The notes beneath the pieces were generated by a model, which saw nothing but the letters and a program-made list of their open reading frames with translations, ran no database searches and was not told the origin of the DNA. From the NCBI GenBank assembly GCA_963778075.1, contig CAVZTJ010000011.1, positions 496,001-560,000 of the forward strand: a DNA stretch of 64,000 nucleotides, written 5' to 3'. The DNA is from JASHPR01 sp963778075 (lineage in GTDB: Bacteria > Actinomycetota > Actinomycetes > Streptosporangiales > Streptosporangiaceae). Below, piece after piece: positions 26,036 to 34,275 of the stretch (position 1 is the first letter of the stretch; each line of letters opens with the position of its first letter). The translations under genes were made by a program, and so were the position numbers.

Positions 26036-27400
26036 GTGACCACTACCACGGCTCCGCGGTCCGGGCCAGCCTCAGTCCCCGCTCGCGCGAGCTGGCGTGA
26101 CCTGCATGCGGCGCAGCAGCCGGACTGGCCGGATCCGTACCGGCTGCAGCAGGTGACCGGCGAGCTGGCCGCGCTGCCCCCGCTGGTCTTCGCCGGGGAG
26201 TGTGACGTGCTGCGTGAGCGGCTCGCGGCGGTGGCGCGCGGCGAGGCGTTCGTGCTCCAGGGAGGGGACTGCGCGGAGACATTCGCCGGCGCCACGGCGG
26301 ACGCGGTCCGGGCGAAGCTGCAGACGCTGCTGCAGATGGCCGTCGTGCTCACCTACGGTGCCAGCGTGCCGATCGTCAAGATCGGCCGGCTGGCGGGCCA
26401 GTTCGCGAAGCCCCGCACGCGCCCGACCGAGAGCCGCGACGGAACCGAGCTTCCCGTCTACCGGGGCGACGCGATCAACGATGTGGAGTTCACCGCGCAG
26501 GCGCGTACCCCGGATCCCGCCAGGCTGCTGCGCGCTTACCACTGCTCCGCGGTGACCCTGAACCTGTGCCGCGCGTTCGCCACCGGCGGTTACGCAGACC
26601 TGCACCAGGTGCACGCGTGGAACCAGGACTTCGTCCAGCAGAGCCCGGCCGGGCAGCGCTACGAGCGGCTGGCCGGAGAGATCGACCGCGCGCTTGCGTT
26701 CATGCGAGCCTGCGGGGCCGACCCCGAGGAGCTGCGCGCCGTCGAGCTCTACTCGAGCCACGAGGCGCTGGTGCTCGACTACGAGCAGGCACTGACCAGG
26801 CGCGATTCACGGACCGGCCTGATGTACGACACGTCGGCCCACTTCGTGTGGGTCGGCGAGCGAACGCGCGACCTGAACGGGGCACACGTAGAGTTCGCCA
26901 GCGGCATCAGCAACCCAATCGGCGTCAAGGTCGGCCCGGACGCGAAGGCCGCCGATGTGCTCGCGCTGATCGACAAGCTGAACCCCGCCCGCGATCCCGG
27001 GCGGCTGACGCTCATCACACGGATGGGCGCGGGCCGGGTCAGAGACGCGCTGCCGCCGCTGATCAGCGCGGTCATTGCGGAGGGGATAGAGGTCCCCTGG
27101 GTCTGCGACCCGATGCACGGCAACACGTTCGAGGCCCCGAGCGGTCACAAGACCCGCCGACTGCACGACGTGCTCGAGGAGGTGCAGGGGTTTTTCGAGG
27201 TACACCGGGACCTCGGGACACACCCAGGCGGCATCCACATCGAGTTCACCGGCGATAACGTCACCGAGTGCGTCGGCGGCAGCCACGAGATCGTCGCGGA
27301 TGATCTCTACCAGCGCTACGAGACCGCCTGTGACCCCCGGCTCAACCGCAGCCAGGCGCTGGACCTGGCCTTTACCGTGGCGGAGAACTACCGCCTCTAG
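26036..27400 (+). CDS. Class II 3-deoxy-7-phosphoheptulonate (DAHP) synthase
   Basis: The enzyme joins erythrose 4-phosphate and PEP to make DAHP, the entry to the shikimate pathway. The 454-residue protein is of the plant-like class II type common in actinomycetes. It shows FVLQGGDCAETF with its metal-binding cysteine, KIGRLAGQFAKPR, the RMGAGRVRDALPPLI segment, the CDPMHGNTFEA metal site, and EFTGDNVTECVGG. The start is a GTG at 26036 with no strong ribosome-binding site. Aromatic amino-acid feedback is usual in the family but cannot be read from sequence here. Confidence 0.95.
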   Translation: MTTTTAPRSGPASVPARASWRDLHAAQQPDWPDPYRLQQVTGELAALPPLVFAGECDVLRERLAAVARGEAFVLQGGDCAETFAGATADAVRAKLQTLLQMAVVLTYGASVPIVKIGRLAGQFAKPRTRPTESRDGTELPVYRGDAINDVEFTAQARTPDPARLLRAYHCSAVTLNLCRAFATGGYADLHQVHAWNQDFVQQSPAGQRYERLAGEIDRALAFMRACGADPEELRAVELYSSHEALVLDYEQALTRRDSRTGLMYDTSAHFVWVGERTRDLNGAHVEFASGISNPIGVKVGPDAKAADVLALIDKLNPARDPGRLTLITRMGAGRVRDALPPLISAVIAEGIEVPWVCDPMHGNTFEAPSGHKTRRLHDVLEEVQGFFEVHRDLGTHPGGIHIEFTGDNVTECVGGSHEIVADDLYQRYETACDPRLNRSQALDLAFTVAENYRL

Positions 27401-27431
27401 CTGATGTCGAACTCGCTGTACTCCATGCCTG

Positions 27432-27569
27432 CTAACGCAGTCCGCTTTCCGAGCCTATGGTGACGTTCACCCCGTGCTCGGCGAGCACCGCCGCAACCCG
27501 GTCGGGATCGTCCGGGGTGATGACCGGGCGGATCACCCCGTCCAGGTGAATGACGATCGCCGTCGTCAT
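27432..27569 (-). CDS. Small hypothetical protein (45 aa)
   Basis: The ATG at 27569 with GGAGG just upstream opens a 45-residue ORF beginning MTTAIVIHLDGVIRPVITPD. Codon use has the strong G/C third-position bias of real genes here. I do not recognise a family. It converges on the DAHP synthase gene, 31 bp from its stop. A remnant of a longer gene is also possible, because the neighbouring stretch is full of decayed genes. Confidence 0.45.
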   Translation of the reverse strand: MTTAIVIHLDGVIRPVITPDDPDRVAAVLAEHGVNVTIGSESGLR

Positions 27570-27675
27570 AGCCCTCCACGAGCGCAGTGTAAAGCGCTGC
27601 GCGTACTTGTGATGGCGCGGGATCGCGCGGCAAGAGGTTAGCCGGGAGCGGCCTGGCGCGGCATAGGCTGGCCCG

Positions 27676-28053
27676 GTGCGGATCTTCGTGGCGGGAGCGA
27701 GCGGCATCATCGGGAGCCGCCCAGCTCACCGACCTGCCCGACAACGCTGCCGACACTCCCGCGTTCAGCGAGCGCAACAACAGGATCCGCAGCGAGGGCA
27801 CGCGTAACCTGCTCGCCGCTACGGCCGCGGCCTCGGCGGGACCGGTCATCGCGCAGAGCATCTCCTGGGAGCTGCCCGATGAGAGCGGCCGGGCGGCCAC
27901 CGCGGAGCACGAGCGCGCGGTGCTGCAGGCGGGCGGCGTAGTGATCAGGTACGGCCAGCTCTACGGTCCCGGCACCTATTACGAGACGGCCCCGCCGGAG
28001 CCGCCGCGCGTCCACGTCGACGACGCCGCGCGGCAGACCGTGCCGGCGATCGG
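27676..28053 (+). pseudogene. NAD(P)-dependent sugar epimerase remnant
   Basis: A GTG opens VRIFVAGASGIIGSR, the Rossmann start of an NAD-dependent epimerase/dehydratase, but it breaks at about 27720. The next 330 bp, in a different frame, reads QLTDLPDNAADTPAF, then RSEGTRNLLAA, then AQSISWELP, RYGQLYGPGTYYE and VHVDDAARQTVPAI, which is the middle of the same family. About 60 residues between the two parts and the whole C-terminus are missing. The gene is therefore dead by an internal deletion. Its last frame runs without a stop into the secreted-protein remnant that follows. Confidence 0.75.
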
Positions 28054-28575
28054 CTTGGCCGCCACCACCGCTAACGCCGCGCAAAGCCCCGCCAGGAGCA
28101 GCGCGTCAGCTGCCGCTGCGGTCAAGAAGGCGGCCAGTGACGTGACGTCTAACGTGACCGGCACCTTCAAGAACTCCGACGGCACCGGAACGTTCGCGGG
28201 AACGTTCACGCCGAAGAAGTTTTCGTGGTCAACGGCACGCTCGAGGCCACAGGCCCGCTGACGGGCACGCTCACCAACGCCGCCGGCAGCAAGGTCGGCA
28301 CGGTGGACCAGACCGCGACCATGCCGGTCAACACGACCGCAGCGGCCGCCGATCCCGCCGGCTGCGGGATCCTCAACCTGGTGCTCGGGCCGCTCAACCT
28401 CAACCTGCTCGGCCTGGTGGTCACGCTCAACCAGGTGCACCTGAACATCACCGCGGTTCCCGGGGTCGGGAACCTGCTGGGCAACCTGCTGTGCGATGTT
28501 GCCAACCTGCTGAATGGCGGCGGCTCTCTCTCCGAGATATCCACCCTGCTCAACGAGATTCTCGCGCTGCTGTAG
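28054..28575 (+). pseudogene. Remnant of a small secreted actinobacterial protein
   Basis: After the epimerase remnant the same frame reads GLAATTANAAQ, resembling the end of a signal peptide. Then come VTGTFKNSDGTGTFAGTFTPKKF and a frame change near 28220 to VVNGTLEATGPLTGTLTNAAG. The product ends with ILNLVLGPLNLNLLGLVVTLNQVHLNI, GNLLGNLLCDVANLLN and LLNEILALL. This repetitive Gly/Thr then Leu/Asn-rich layout is that of a family of short secreted proteins of unknown function in actinomycetes. The start and signal peptide are lost, and one frameshift is present. Confidence 0.6.
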
Positions 28576-28591
28576 CAAGCGGCACCCAGAC

Positions 28592-28629
28592 GCCCCGTGC
28601 AATGGCTCCCGGGAGCCATTGCACGGGGC
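28592..28629. terminator. Perfect 38-bp palindrome, likely bidirectional terminator
   Basis: GCCCCGTGCAATGGCTCCC at 28592-28610 is followed at once by its exact reverse complement to 28629, 19 bp per arm. RNA from either strand would fold into a very stable hairpin. It lies 16 bp after the stop of the secreted-protein remnant and before the stop of the convergent methyltransferase gene, the place expected of a bidirectional terminator. No U-tract follows. Confidence 0.7.
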
Positions 28630-28718
28630 TCAATCGCGCTGGTCAGCGATTTAATAGCCGGTATTCGTGCAGGAATTGCACGTCTGCCGTGCAGCGGAAT
28701 GAAAATACTGGGCCCGGG

Positions 28719-29996
28719 TCAGCTGACCTGGGCTCGCACTGGCTCCCAGTCGGGCCGCAGCGGCATGCCGGACCTGCCGTTGTCGCCGAGCCGCACGCCG
28801 AGAACCTGATGCAGCTGGATCTGGTTGCGCTCGAAGCCGAGCCGTGACCCGGCCATGTACAACCGCCAGACCCGGGCCGTGCCCTCGCCAACCTCGGCGA
28901 CCGCCTCGTCCCAGTGCTCGTCCAGGTTCTTGCACCAGCCGGCGAGCGTCTTCGCGTAGTGCTCGCGCAGGTTCTCCTCGTGGCGGACCTCGAAGCCCGC
29001 GTCGTGCATCAGCGAGACCAGGTGGCCGGGCGCCTCGAGCTCGCCGTCCGGGAACACGTACCGGTAGATGAACCCATCGGGCCGCCGGGCGGGCTCGGTG
29101 TTGTCGGTGCGGGTGATGCAGTGGTTCAGCATCCGCCCCTCCGGCTTGAGCTTGCCGTAAAGGAAGGCGAAGTAGCCGGGTAGCTGAGCCTTGCCGATGT
29201 GCTCCGTCAGCCCGATGGAGCTGACGGCGTCGAACCCGGTCTCCGCCACATCGCGGTAGTCCATGTGCCGCACCTCGGCCAGGTCCGAAAGACCCTGCTC
29301 CTCGATGGCCTTCTGCCCCCACACGGCCTGCTGCTCGGACAGCGTGACGCCGAGTGCCTTGACGCCGTGCTCACGGGCGGCGTGCCGCACCATGCCGCCC
29401 CAGCCGCAGCCCACGTCGAGCAGTCGCATCCCCGGCCGCAGCGCCAGCTTGCGCGCTACCAGGTCGTGCTTGAACCACTGCGCCTCTTCCAGCGTTGCGT
29501 CCTCGCTCGGATAGCAGGCACAGGTGTAGGCCATCGACGGGCCGAGCACCCACTCGTAGAACGTGTTGGAGACGTCGTAGTGATGTGAGATCGCCGAGGC
29601 GTCCCTGCCCTTGGAGTGCCGCCGGCCCGACAAGGACCTGCGCCGTACCCGGACCTCCTGCGGCGGCGGCGGGATCCGCGGGATAAGGACACGCGGTCCG
29701 CCCAGCTGGCGGAGCAGCCGTAGCCGATCAGAAAAATCAAGGTGCGTCATCTGGGCGCGTGCCATCCTCGCCAGCGCCGAGTACATGTCGCCGACAACGT
29801 CCAGGTGGCCAGACACGTAGGCCCTGGCAAGGCCGAGCGCCCCGGGCGCCTGGGCCAGGTAGGACACCGCCACCGGCGACCGCACGGTGATCTTCACGGG
29901 GGCATCGGGAGCTCCGGCCTTGCTGCCGTCATAGGCCTGGAACTCAACCGGGGCATCAGGCCCGGCTACCGCCTCGAATACGTCCGCCAGTGCCAT
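28719..29996 (-). CDS. Cyclopropane-fatty-acid-synthase-like SAM methyltransferase (TmsB-like)
   Basis: The 425-residue protein is of the CFA synthase family, which adds a carbon from SAM to a double bond of phospholipid acyl chains. The SAM-binding loop is LLDVGCGWGG at 192-201. Upstream is ISHHYDVSNTFYEWVLGPSMAYTCACY and downstream is SIGLTEHIGKAQLPGYF, both family hallmarks. The gene lies 15 bp downstream of an FAD-linked reductase gene. That pairing matches the actinobacterial TmsA/TmsB (BfaA/BfaB) couple that makes 10-methylstearate (tuberculostearate) from oleate. The 10-methyl role is therefore inferred from the pair; cyclopropanation is the alternative. Confidence 0.88.
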   Translation of the reverse strand: MALADVFEAVAGPDAPVEFQAYDGSKAGAPDAPVKITVRSPVAVSYLAQAPGALGLARAYVSGHLDVVGDMYSALARMARAQMTHLDFSDRLRLLRQLGGPRVLIPRIPPPPQEVRVRRRSLSGRRHSKGRDASAISHHYDVSNTFYEWVLGPSMAYTCACYPSEDATLEEAQWFKHDLVARKLALRPGMRLLDVGCGWGGMVRHAAREHGVKALGVTLSEQQAVWGQKAIEEQGLSDLAEVRHMDYRDVAETGFDAVSSIGLTEHIGKAQLPGYFAFLYGKLKPEGRMLNHCITRTDNTEPARRPDGFIYRYVFPDGELEAPGHLVSLMHDAGFEVRHEENLREHYAKTLAGWCKNLDEHWDEAVAEVGEGTARVWRLYMAGSRLGFERNQIQLHQVLGVRLGDNGRSGMPLRPDWEPVRAQVS

Positions 29997-30011
29997 GGCC
30001 CGTCTCCTTCG

Positions 30012-31433
30012 TTACTTCCCGCGAACGCACTTCTCATACAGCCCGGCGAGCCGGCCCTGATGGTCATAATCGTCCTTCAGTATCGCGTATTCCGGCCCGT
30101 TGTGCAGGGCCCAGAACTCGTCCTCGGAGTAGAACGACGAGGAGTAGAGCCCCTTGCGGCCGCCGAGGGCGGTCACCTCTTCCTCGATCAACCGGTTGTA
30201 GTGGCCGTCCCCGGCGCCGGGCGGCAGCGAACGGGTGCCCCAGAAGCCGAAATTCACGTAGACGTCGCCGGGATGCAGCGGGTACAGCGGCCAGGGTTGC
30301 TTGCTGAGCGGGGTGCCGCGCAGCCGCATCGGGCAGAGCCAGACCGGGCTCATGCCGACGTGCGGGACGAACCAGCGCAGGAACTCCGCGCCGCGCCCGA
30401 CCGGAATGTCCACGTCCTGGGCGACGTACTCGCGTGACGGCAGGCCGCGGCGGGCGTTCAGCGTCGCGGAAAAGCCGTACTTGCGGTCGAGGGCGATCAG
30501 CTTGCGGTAGGTATCCGAGCGGCGGTACCGGCGCGGCCACACCCGGCGGATCACCGGGTTCTGCACACCGAGGGCCCCGGCACACCAGAACCAGTCGGTG
30601 TCCCAGCGCCACAGGTAGTCGCGGATAGTGAGGAAGTCTTCCTTGGGCCCGCGGATCGACCGGTAGTAGATGCGTTCCCGCGTGTAGTCGCTGCGCCACG
30701 GCGCTACGTCGCTGAAGGCGCCGACGGTCAGGTACATCTCGTCGAGGCTGAACGCCGTGCCGTCCACGAAGTCCGCCCGATGCCCGTGGTAGCTGCCGTC
30801 CGCCGCGATCTGCGCGACCGCGTCCATGCAGGCTTCCGGGGTGCCGAAACGGAAGTGGCGCAGGTGCACATACGGCGCCACGGGCTCGAGCTCGATCGTG
30901 AGCGTCAGCGCGTAGCCGAGCGTCCCGTAGGAGTTGGGGAAACCGCGGTACAGCGCGGCGTGCTCGTTGTCGTCGGTGGCGGTGACCACTCGCCCGTCGC
31001 CCGTGAGGATCTCCATCTCGGTCACAGACTCGTGCGGCAGACCGTTGCGCAGCGAGGTCGACTCGATCCCGAGGCCGGTCACCGCGCCGCCGAGCGTGAT
31101 CGTCTTCAGCTGCGGCACGACGAGCGGCATCAGGTCGTACACCAGGGTGGCGTCGGCGAGATCCTCGTAAGTCGTCATGCCGCCGACCACCGCCGTGCGG
31201 GTGGCCGGGTCAACGGACACGACATGCCCGAACGCGGACACGTCAAGCCCGGCCTGCGCGCTGCTGTCGGGGAACCGGAACAGGTTGGACGTTCGCTTGG
31301 CGAGCCGGACCGGGCTGCCGGGCGGGATCGCCGCGTAGTCATGCTGCAGCCTGGCCACCGCCGCTCGGTGAGCGGGCGGCAGCTTGCGCCGCGGTGCCAC
31401 CCCGCGATTGTTCGTGCCAGTGACGTCGGTCAC
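30012..31433 (-). CDS. FAD-binding oxidoreductase (TmsA-like reductase)
   Basis: The 473-residue protein has an FAD-binding PCMH-type domain (about residues 45-215: TSNLFRFPD, GHVVSVDPATRTAVVGGMTTYEDLADATL, TLGGAVTGLGIESTSLRNGLPHESV). A C-terminal substrate domain follows. In the TmsA/TmsB model this enzyme reduces the 10-methylene acyl chain made by the methyltransferase to 10-methyl. GTG 31433 is preceded by GGGGAGGG at 5-bp spacing and is chosen over the longer frame to 31505. It is divergent from the PNPOx-type gene; the 64-bp spacer must hold both promoters. Confidence 0.87.
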   Translation of the reverse strand: MTDVTGTNNRGVAPRRKLPPAHRAAVARLQHDYAAIPPGSPVRLAKRTSNLFRFPDSSAQAGLDVSAFGHVVSVDPATRTAVVGGMTTYEDLADATLVYDLMPLVVPQLKTITLGGAVTGLGIESTSLRNGLPHESVTEMEILTGDGRVVTATDDNEHAALYRGFPNSYGTLGYALTLTIELEPVAPYVHLRHFRFGTPEACMDAVAQIAADGSYHGHRADFVDGTAFSLDEMYLTVGAFSDVAPWRSDYTRERIYYRSIRGPKEDFLTIRDYLWRWDTDWFWCAGALGVQNPVIRRVWPRRYRRSDTYRKLIALDRKYGFSATLNARRGLPSREYVAQDVDIPVGRGAEFLRWFVPHVGMSPVWLCPMRLRGTPLSKQPWPLYPLHPGDVYVNFGFWGTRSLPPGAGDGHYNRLIEEEVTALGGRKGLYSSSFYSEDEFWALHNGPEYAILKDDYDHQGRLAGLYEKCVRGK

Positions 31434-31497
31434 ACGAACCCTCCCCGATGTCGCCCGCACCCGGCCCTCACGGCGAGAATGCACGCAGGAGGGCATT

Positions 31498-32079
31498 ATG
31501 GGCAAGGTCTATGCCGAGCTGGACGAACGGCTCACGAAGTTTATCGCCCGCCAGCCGGTGTTCTTCGTGGCCACAGCGCCGTGCCTCACCTCGGACGGCG
31601 AGGGCGGCCACGTCAACGTCTCTCCCAAGGGCTACCGGGACACCTTCGCCGTACTGGGCCCGACCACCGTGGCCTACGTCGATCTGACTGGCAGCGGCGC
31701 CGAGACGATCGCGCACCTGCGGCAGAACGGCCGGATAACGATCATGTTCTGCTCGTTCACAAAGCAGGCGAAAATCCTCCGAATCTACGGCCGCGGGCAC
31801 GTGGTGCTGCCCGATGACCCGAGCTGGCAGGCGCTTGCCGCGCGATTTGCCCAGAACGGGACGCGCGGTGCCGACCGGCGCGACCGGAGGGCGATCATCG
31901 TGGTGGAGGCGGACCGCATCGCCGACTCCTGCGGCTACGCCGTGCCCTGCATGGAGCTGACCGAGGAACGCGACCTGCTAGCACAGATGGCGGACCAGAA
32001 GTCTCTCGACGAGCTCGCCGAATACCGGGAGGAGAACAACGCGGTCAGCATCGACGGCCTGCCAGCGCTCGGCCGATGA
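31498..32079 (+). CDS. Pyridoxamine 5'-phosphate oxidase-like flavoprotein
   Basis: The 193-residue protein has the split-barrel fold of the PNPOx-like family, which binds FMN or other flavins. It shows RQPVFFVATAP, HVNVSPKGYRDTFAVLGPTTVAYVDLTGSGAETIAHLRQNGRITIMFC and the RIYGRGHVV strand. The substrate is unknown; homologues range from heme and F420 binders to true oxidases. The ATG at 31498 has GGAGGG upstream. It is divergent from the fatty-acid reductase gene, and a functional link is unproven. Confidence 0.85.
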   Translation: MGKVYAELDERLTKFIARQPVFFVATAPCLTSDGEGGHVNVSPKGYRDTFAVLGPTTVAYVDLTGSGAETIAHLRQNGRITIMFCSFTKQAKILRIYGRGHVVLPDDPSWQALAARFAQNGTRGADRRDRRAIIVVEADRIADSCGYAVPCMELTEERDLLAQMADQKSLDELAEYREENNAVSIDGLPALGR

Positions 32080-32105
32080 CCTGGCCGATTGCTGGCCGCG
32101 GATGG

Positions 32106-32225
32106 TCAGCGGCGGCGGAGCTTGGCGACCAGCCGGTCCGGAACGATCTCGACGTCGAACGGCGTGCGGGCGCGGAACGCCTCGCTCCCGGAGGCGGCCT
32201 TCTCGGCTATGGTCACAGCACTCAT
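32106..32225 (-). CDS. Small hypothetical protein (39 aa)
   Basis: An ORF of 39 residues begins MSAVTIAEKAASG and ends with a basic KLRRR. Its codons have strong G/C third-position bias, so it looks coding. An in-frame ATG at 32258 would add 11 residues, but those codons lack the bias. I do not recognise the family. It is divergent from the racemase-like gene (119 bp) and converges on the PNPOx-type gene (26 bp). A short functional peptide or the end of a lost gene are both possible. Confidence 0.45.
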   Translation of the reverse strand: MSAVTIAEKAASGSEAFRARTPFDVEIVPDRLVAKLRRR

Positions 32226-32344
32226 CGTGCCCTGCCTTCCGGGGATCAACGTTGTCATTCTTTCGCCGGGTGCTGACAATTCCTTGACCCGCGCTTTCGG
32301 CGCTGGTCGCGGGCGGGAAGCGGGAAACCTCTTAGGCTGGATTC

Positions 32345-33259
32345 ATGCGGATCGCGCTGATCAACTCAGGGATCGGGCTGCTTGCTACCGCCGCCGAGCT
32401 GCACCGGCTCCGTCCCGACGCAGACCTGGTGCTGGCCATGGATCCGGACGGGATGCCGTGGGGGCCGCGCACCCCCGCCGACATCGCTCAGCGGTCGCTC
32501 GGCTGCGCCAGGGCGACCGCCGCGTTCGGGCCGGACGTGCTCGTGTTCGCGTGCAACACCGGAACCGTGCACGCGCTCCCCGCGCTCCGGGCGGAGTTCG
32601 AGCCCGCCATGCCGGTCGTCGGCACGGTTCCGGCGATCAAGCCCGCCGCGGCGTTCAGCGACTCGGTGGCGATCTGGGCGACCGTGGCAACCACGGCCAG
32701 CACGTATCAGCGCCGGCTCATCGACGACTTCGCCGGCTCGGCACGAGTCACTCCGGTCCCGTGCCCCGGCCTGGCCGACGCGGTCGACGCCGGGGACGAG
32801 GCGGCTACCAGAGCCGCCGTCGCCGGTGCGGCCGCGCGCACACCGGCCGATTGCGGCGCGGTCGTGCTCGGCTGCACCGAGTATGAGCTGGCCGCCGACC
32901 TGATCGGTGCGGCGCTGCCGGGCGTGACCCTGTTCCGCTCGGCGGCGTCCGTCGCCGCGCAGGCTCTGCGCCGGGTCGCTGCGGGCGGGACCGATACCAG
33001 GCCCGATGCCGCGCCGTCTCGGACTGGGACCGTGCGGGTGCTGCTCAGCGGCAGGCAGGCAGGCCTGCCCGAGGCGGCGCTGCGCTACGCGGAGGGCCGC
33101 TTGCTGGCCGACCTCGTTTTCGACGACCGTCCTGCCGACGACGTTCGTGCCGACGACGTTCGTGCCGACGACGTTCGTGCCGACGACTGTCCTGCCGAAG
33201 AACCGCGCGCCGACCGCGAGGCCGAAGGGTCGGTACCGCCGAGCTCGGTCCTCGCGTAA
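32345..33259 (+). CDS. Asp/Glu racemase superfamily protein with acquired tail
   Basis: The 304-residue protein belongs to the aspartate/glutamate racemase superfamily. The two active-site cysteines are in VFACNTGTVHALPAL and VVLGCTEYEL, and the N-terminal INSGIGLLATAAEL replaces the usual DSGxGG. It could be a glutamate racemase for peptidoglycan, but identity with MurI is not certain. The last 46 residues are unlike the family. They begin with five DD-x-x-A units made by a 15-bp tandem repeat, then follow a segment that copies the antisense of the DUF4192 gene's 3' end. Confidence 0.75.
   Translation: MRIALINSGIGLLATAAELHRLRPDADLVLAMDPDGMPWGPRTPADIAQRSLGCARATAAFGPDVLVFACNTGTVHALPALRAEFEPAMPVVGTVPAIKPAAAFSDSVAIWATVATTASTYQRRLIDDFAGSARVTPVPCPGLADAVDAGDEAATRAAVAGAAARTPADCGAVVLGCTEYELAADLIGAALPGVTLFRSAASVAAQALRRVAAGGTDTRPDAAPSRTGTVRVLLSGRQAGLPEAALRYAEGRLLADLVFDDRPADDVRADDVRADDVRADDCPAEEPRADREAEGSVPPSSVLA
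33122..33196 (+). repeat. Five 15-bp tandem units in the racemase tail
   Basis: The unit GACGACGTTCGTGCC occurs three times without change at 33137-33181. A variant ending CCGTCCTGCC lies before it and one ending CTGTCCTGCC after it. Because the unit is a multiple of 3 the array encodes repeated DDVRA and can grow or shrink without loss of frame. Confidence 0.85.
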
Positions 33260-33313
33260 CTGGCCTCGACCTCCTCCGGCATCATCGGGAGCCGCGCGGC
33301 GGACGGGGGCAGG
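33209..33313. repeat. 105-bp direct repeat, copy A
   Basis: This segment matches 34541-34645 in the same direction with two mismatches over 105 bp. It covers the end of the racemase gene and 54 bp after it. Read on the minus strand it encodes LPPSAARLPM, PEEVEASYARTEL and GGTDPSASRSA, which is the C-terminal part of the DUF4192 protein. Confidence 0.9.
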
Positions 33314-33314
33314 T

Positions 33315-33347
33315 CTCCCGGCCCGGCGGTGACCGACGGGCCGGGAG
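33315..33347. terminator. Hairpin terminator between racemase-like and propeller genes
   Basis: CTCCCGGCCCG at 33315-33325 pairs perfectly with CGGGCCGGGAG at 33337-33347 across an 11-nt loop. It lies between the convergent stops of the racemase-like gene (33259) and the beta-propeller gene (33371), so it could serve both. Confidence 0.6.
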
Positions 33348-33370
33348 CGAACGGTCCTGACCGGAGCGGC

Positions 33371-34219
33371 TCAGCCAAAGACGGCCACGCTGGGCTCGCT
33401 GCCGAGCTGTCCCATGCCCCGGTTGATGGCACCGAGCCACCTGGTCCCGTTCCAGTACCCTTCCCACAGGTTCCCGTCGGTGCCTTGCGAGTAGACGTAC
33501 GCGTTGCCGTTGCTGTCGACCCCGGCGGCCGGGGCCGAGCCCAGCCTCCCCATTCCCAGGGGGAACGGGCCCGCCAGCGTCGCGCCGGCTGTTCCCTGGG
33601 CCTGCCACAGGTTCCCGTCGGTGCCCTCCCAGAACACGTTCACGGCCGACTCGTGTATGGCCGCGGTGGGCTGGGAGCCGAGCTGGCCCATGCCGAGGTT
33701 CATGGCGTTGGTCCACCCGGTCCCGTTCGTGAACGCCCCCCACAGGTTCCCGTCGGCGCCCTTCCAGTAGACGTACGGGTCGGTCAGGGTGGCCGCGGCG
33801 GCCGGCGCCGAGCCCAGCTCTCCCATTTCCAGGTTCTGGGGGCCCTCCAGGGTGCCGTCGGCTGGTCCCGCGGCCATCCACAGGTTCCCGTCGGTGCCCT
33901 GCCAGAACACAAACGCGAGTAAGGCGCCTGCGGTGCCCTGGGTGATTCCCACGGTGGGCTGGGAGCCGAGCTGTCCCATGCGATGGTTGGTGGGGCCAAC
34001 CCACCTGGACCCGTTCCAGTAGGCCCCCCACAGGTTCCCGTCGATGCCTTTCCAGTAGACATAGTTGTTGCCGCTGCTGTCGACTCCCGCTGCCGGGGCG
34101 GACCCCAGATCCCCCATTCCCAGGTTGTGCGCGGCCAGGTCGCCGTCGGCCGGTCCCTGGGCCTGCCACAGGTTTCCGTCAGCGCCTGTCCAGAATACGA
34201 AGGCCTTGGGGGCGCTCAC
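33371..34219 (-). CDS. PLL/tectonin-like beta-propeller protein
   Basis: The 282-residue protein consists of six repeats of about 47 residues. Each is built on a strand such as YVYWKGIDGNLWGAYWNG, followed by a Gly-Met-Gly-x-Leu-Gly-Ser-x-Pro turn. This is the signature of PLL/tectonin-like (DUF346-type) propellers, several of which bind sugars. There is no signal peptide or membrane segment in the chosen frame. The GTG at 34219 overlaps as GTGA the stop of a 19-codon leader ORF that carries the strong ribosome-binding site. The open frame upstream of the GTG lacks coding character. The gene is flanked by 105-bp direct repeats. Confidence 0.75.
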   Translation of the reverse strand: MSAPKAFVFWTGADGNLWQAQGPADGDLAAHNLGMGDLGSAPAAGVDSSGNNYVYWKGIDGNLWGAYWNGSRWVGPTNHRMGQLGSQPTVGITQGTAGALLAFVFWQGTDGNLWMAAGPADGTLEGPQNLEMGELGSAPAAAATLTDPYVYWKGADGNLWGAFTNGTGWTNAMNLGMGQLGSQPTAAIHESAVNVFWEGTDGNLWQAQGTAGATLAGPFPLGMGRLGSAPAAGVDSNGNAYVYSQGTDGNLWEGYWNGTRWLGAINRGMGQLGSEPSVAVFG

Positions 34220-34275
34220 CGCGCCGTCCTGGCGCTGCCGCGAATACCCAGCCGATGAAGTTCTGTCATCCTCAC
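34216..34275 (-). CDS. Leader ORF coupled to the beta-propeller gene
   Basis: A GTG at 34275 lies 8 bp after a CAGGAGG at 34290-34284 and opens a 19-residue peptide, VRMTELHRLGIRGSARTAR. Its TGA overlaps the propeller GTG by 4 bp. The propeller gene has no ribosome-binding site of its own, so its translation probably depends on this leader. Alternatively a frameshift separates an original N-terminus from the propeller. Confidence 0.45.
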   Translation of the reverse strand: MRMTELHRLGIRGSARTAR

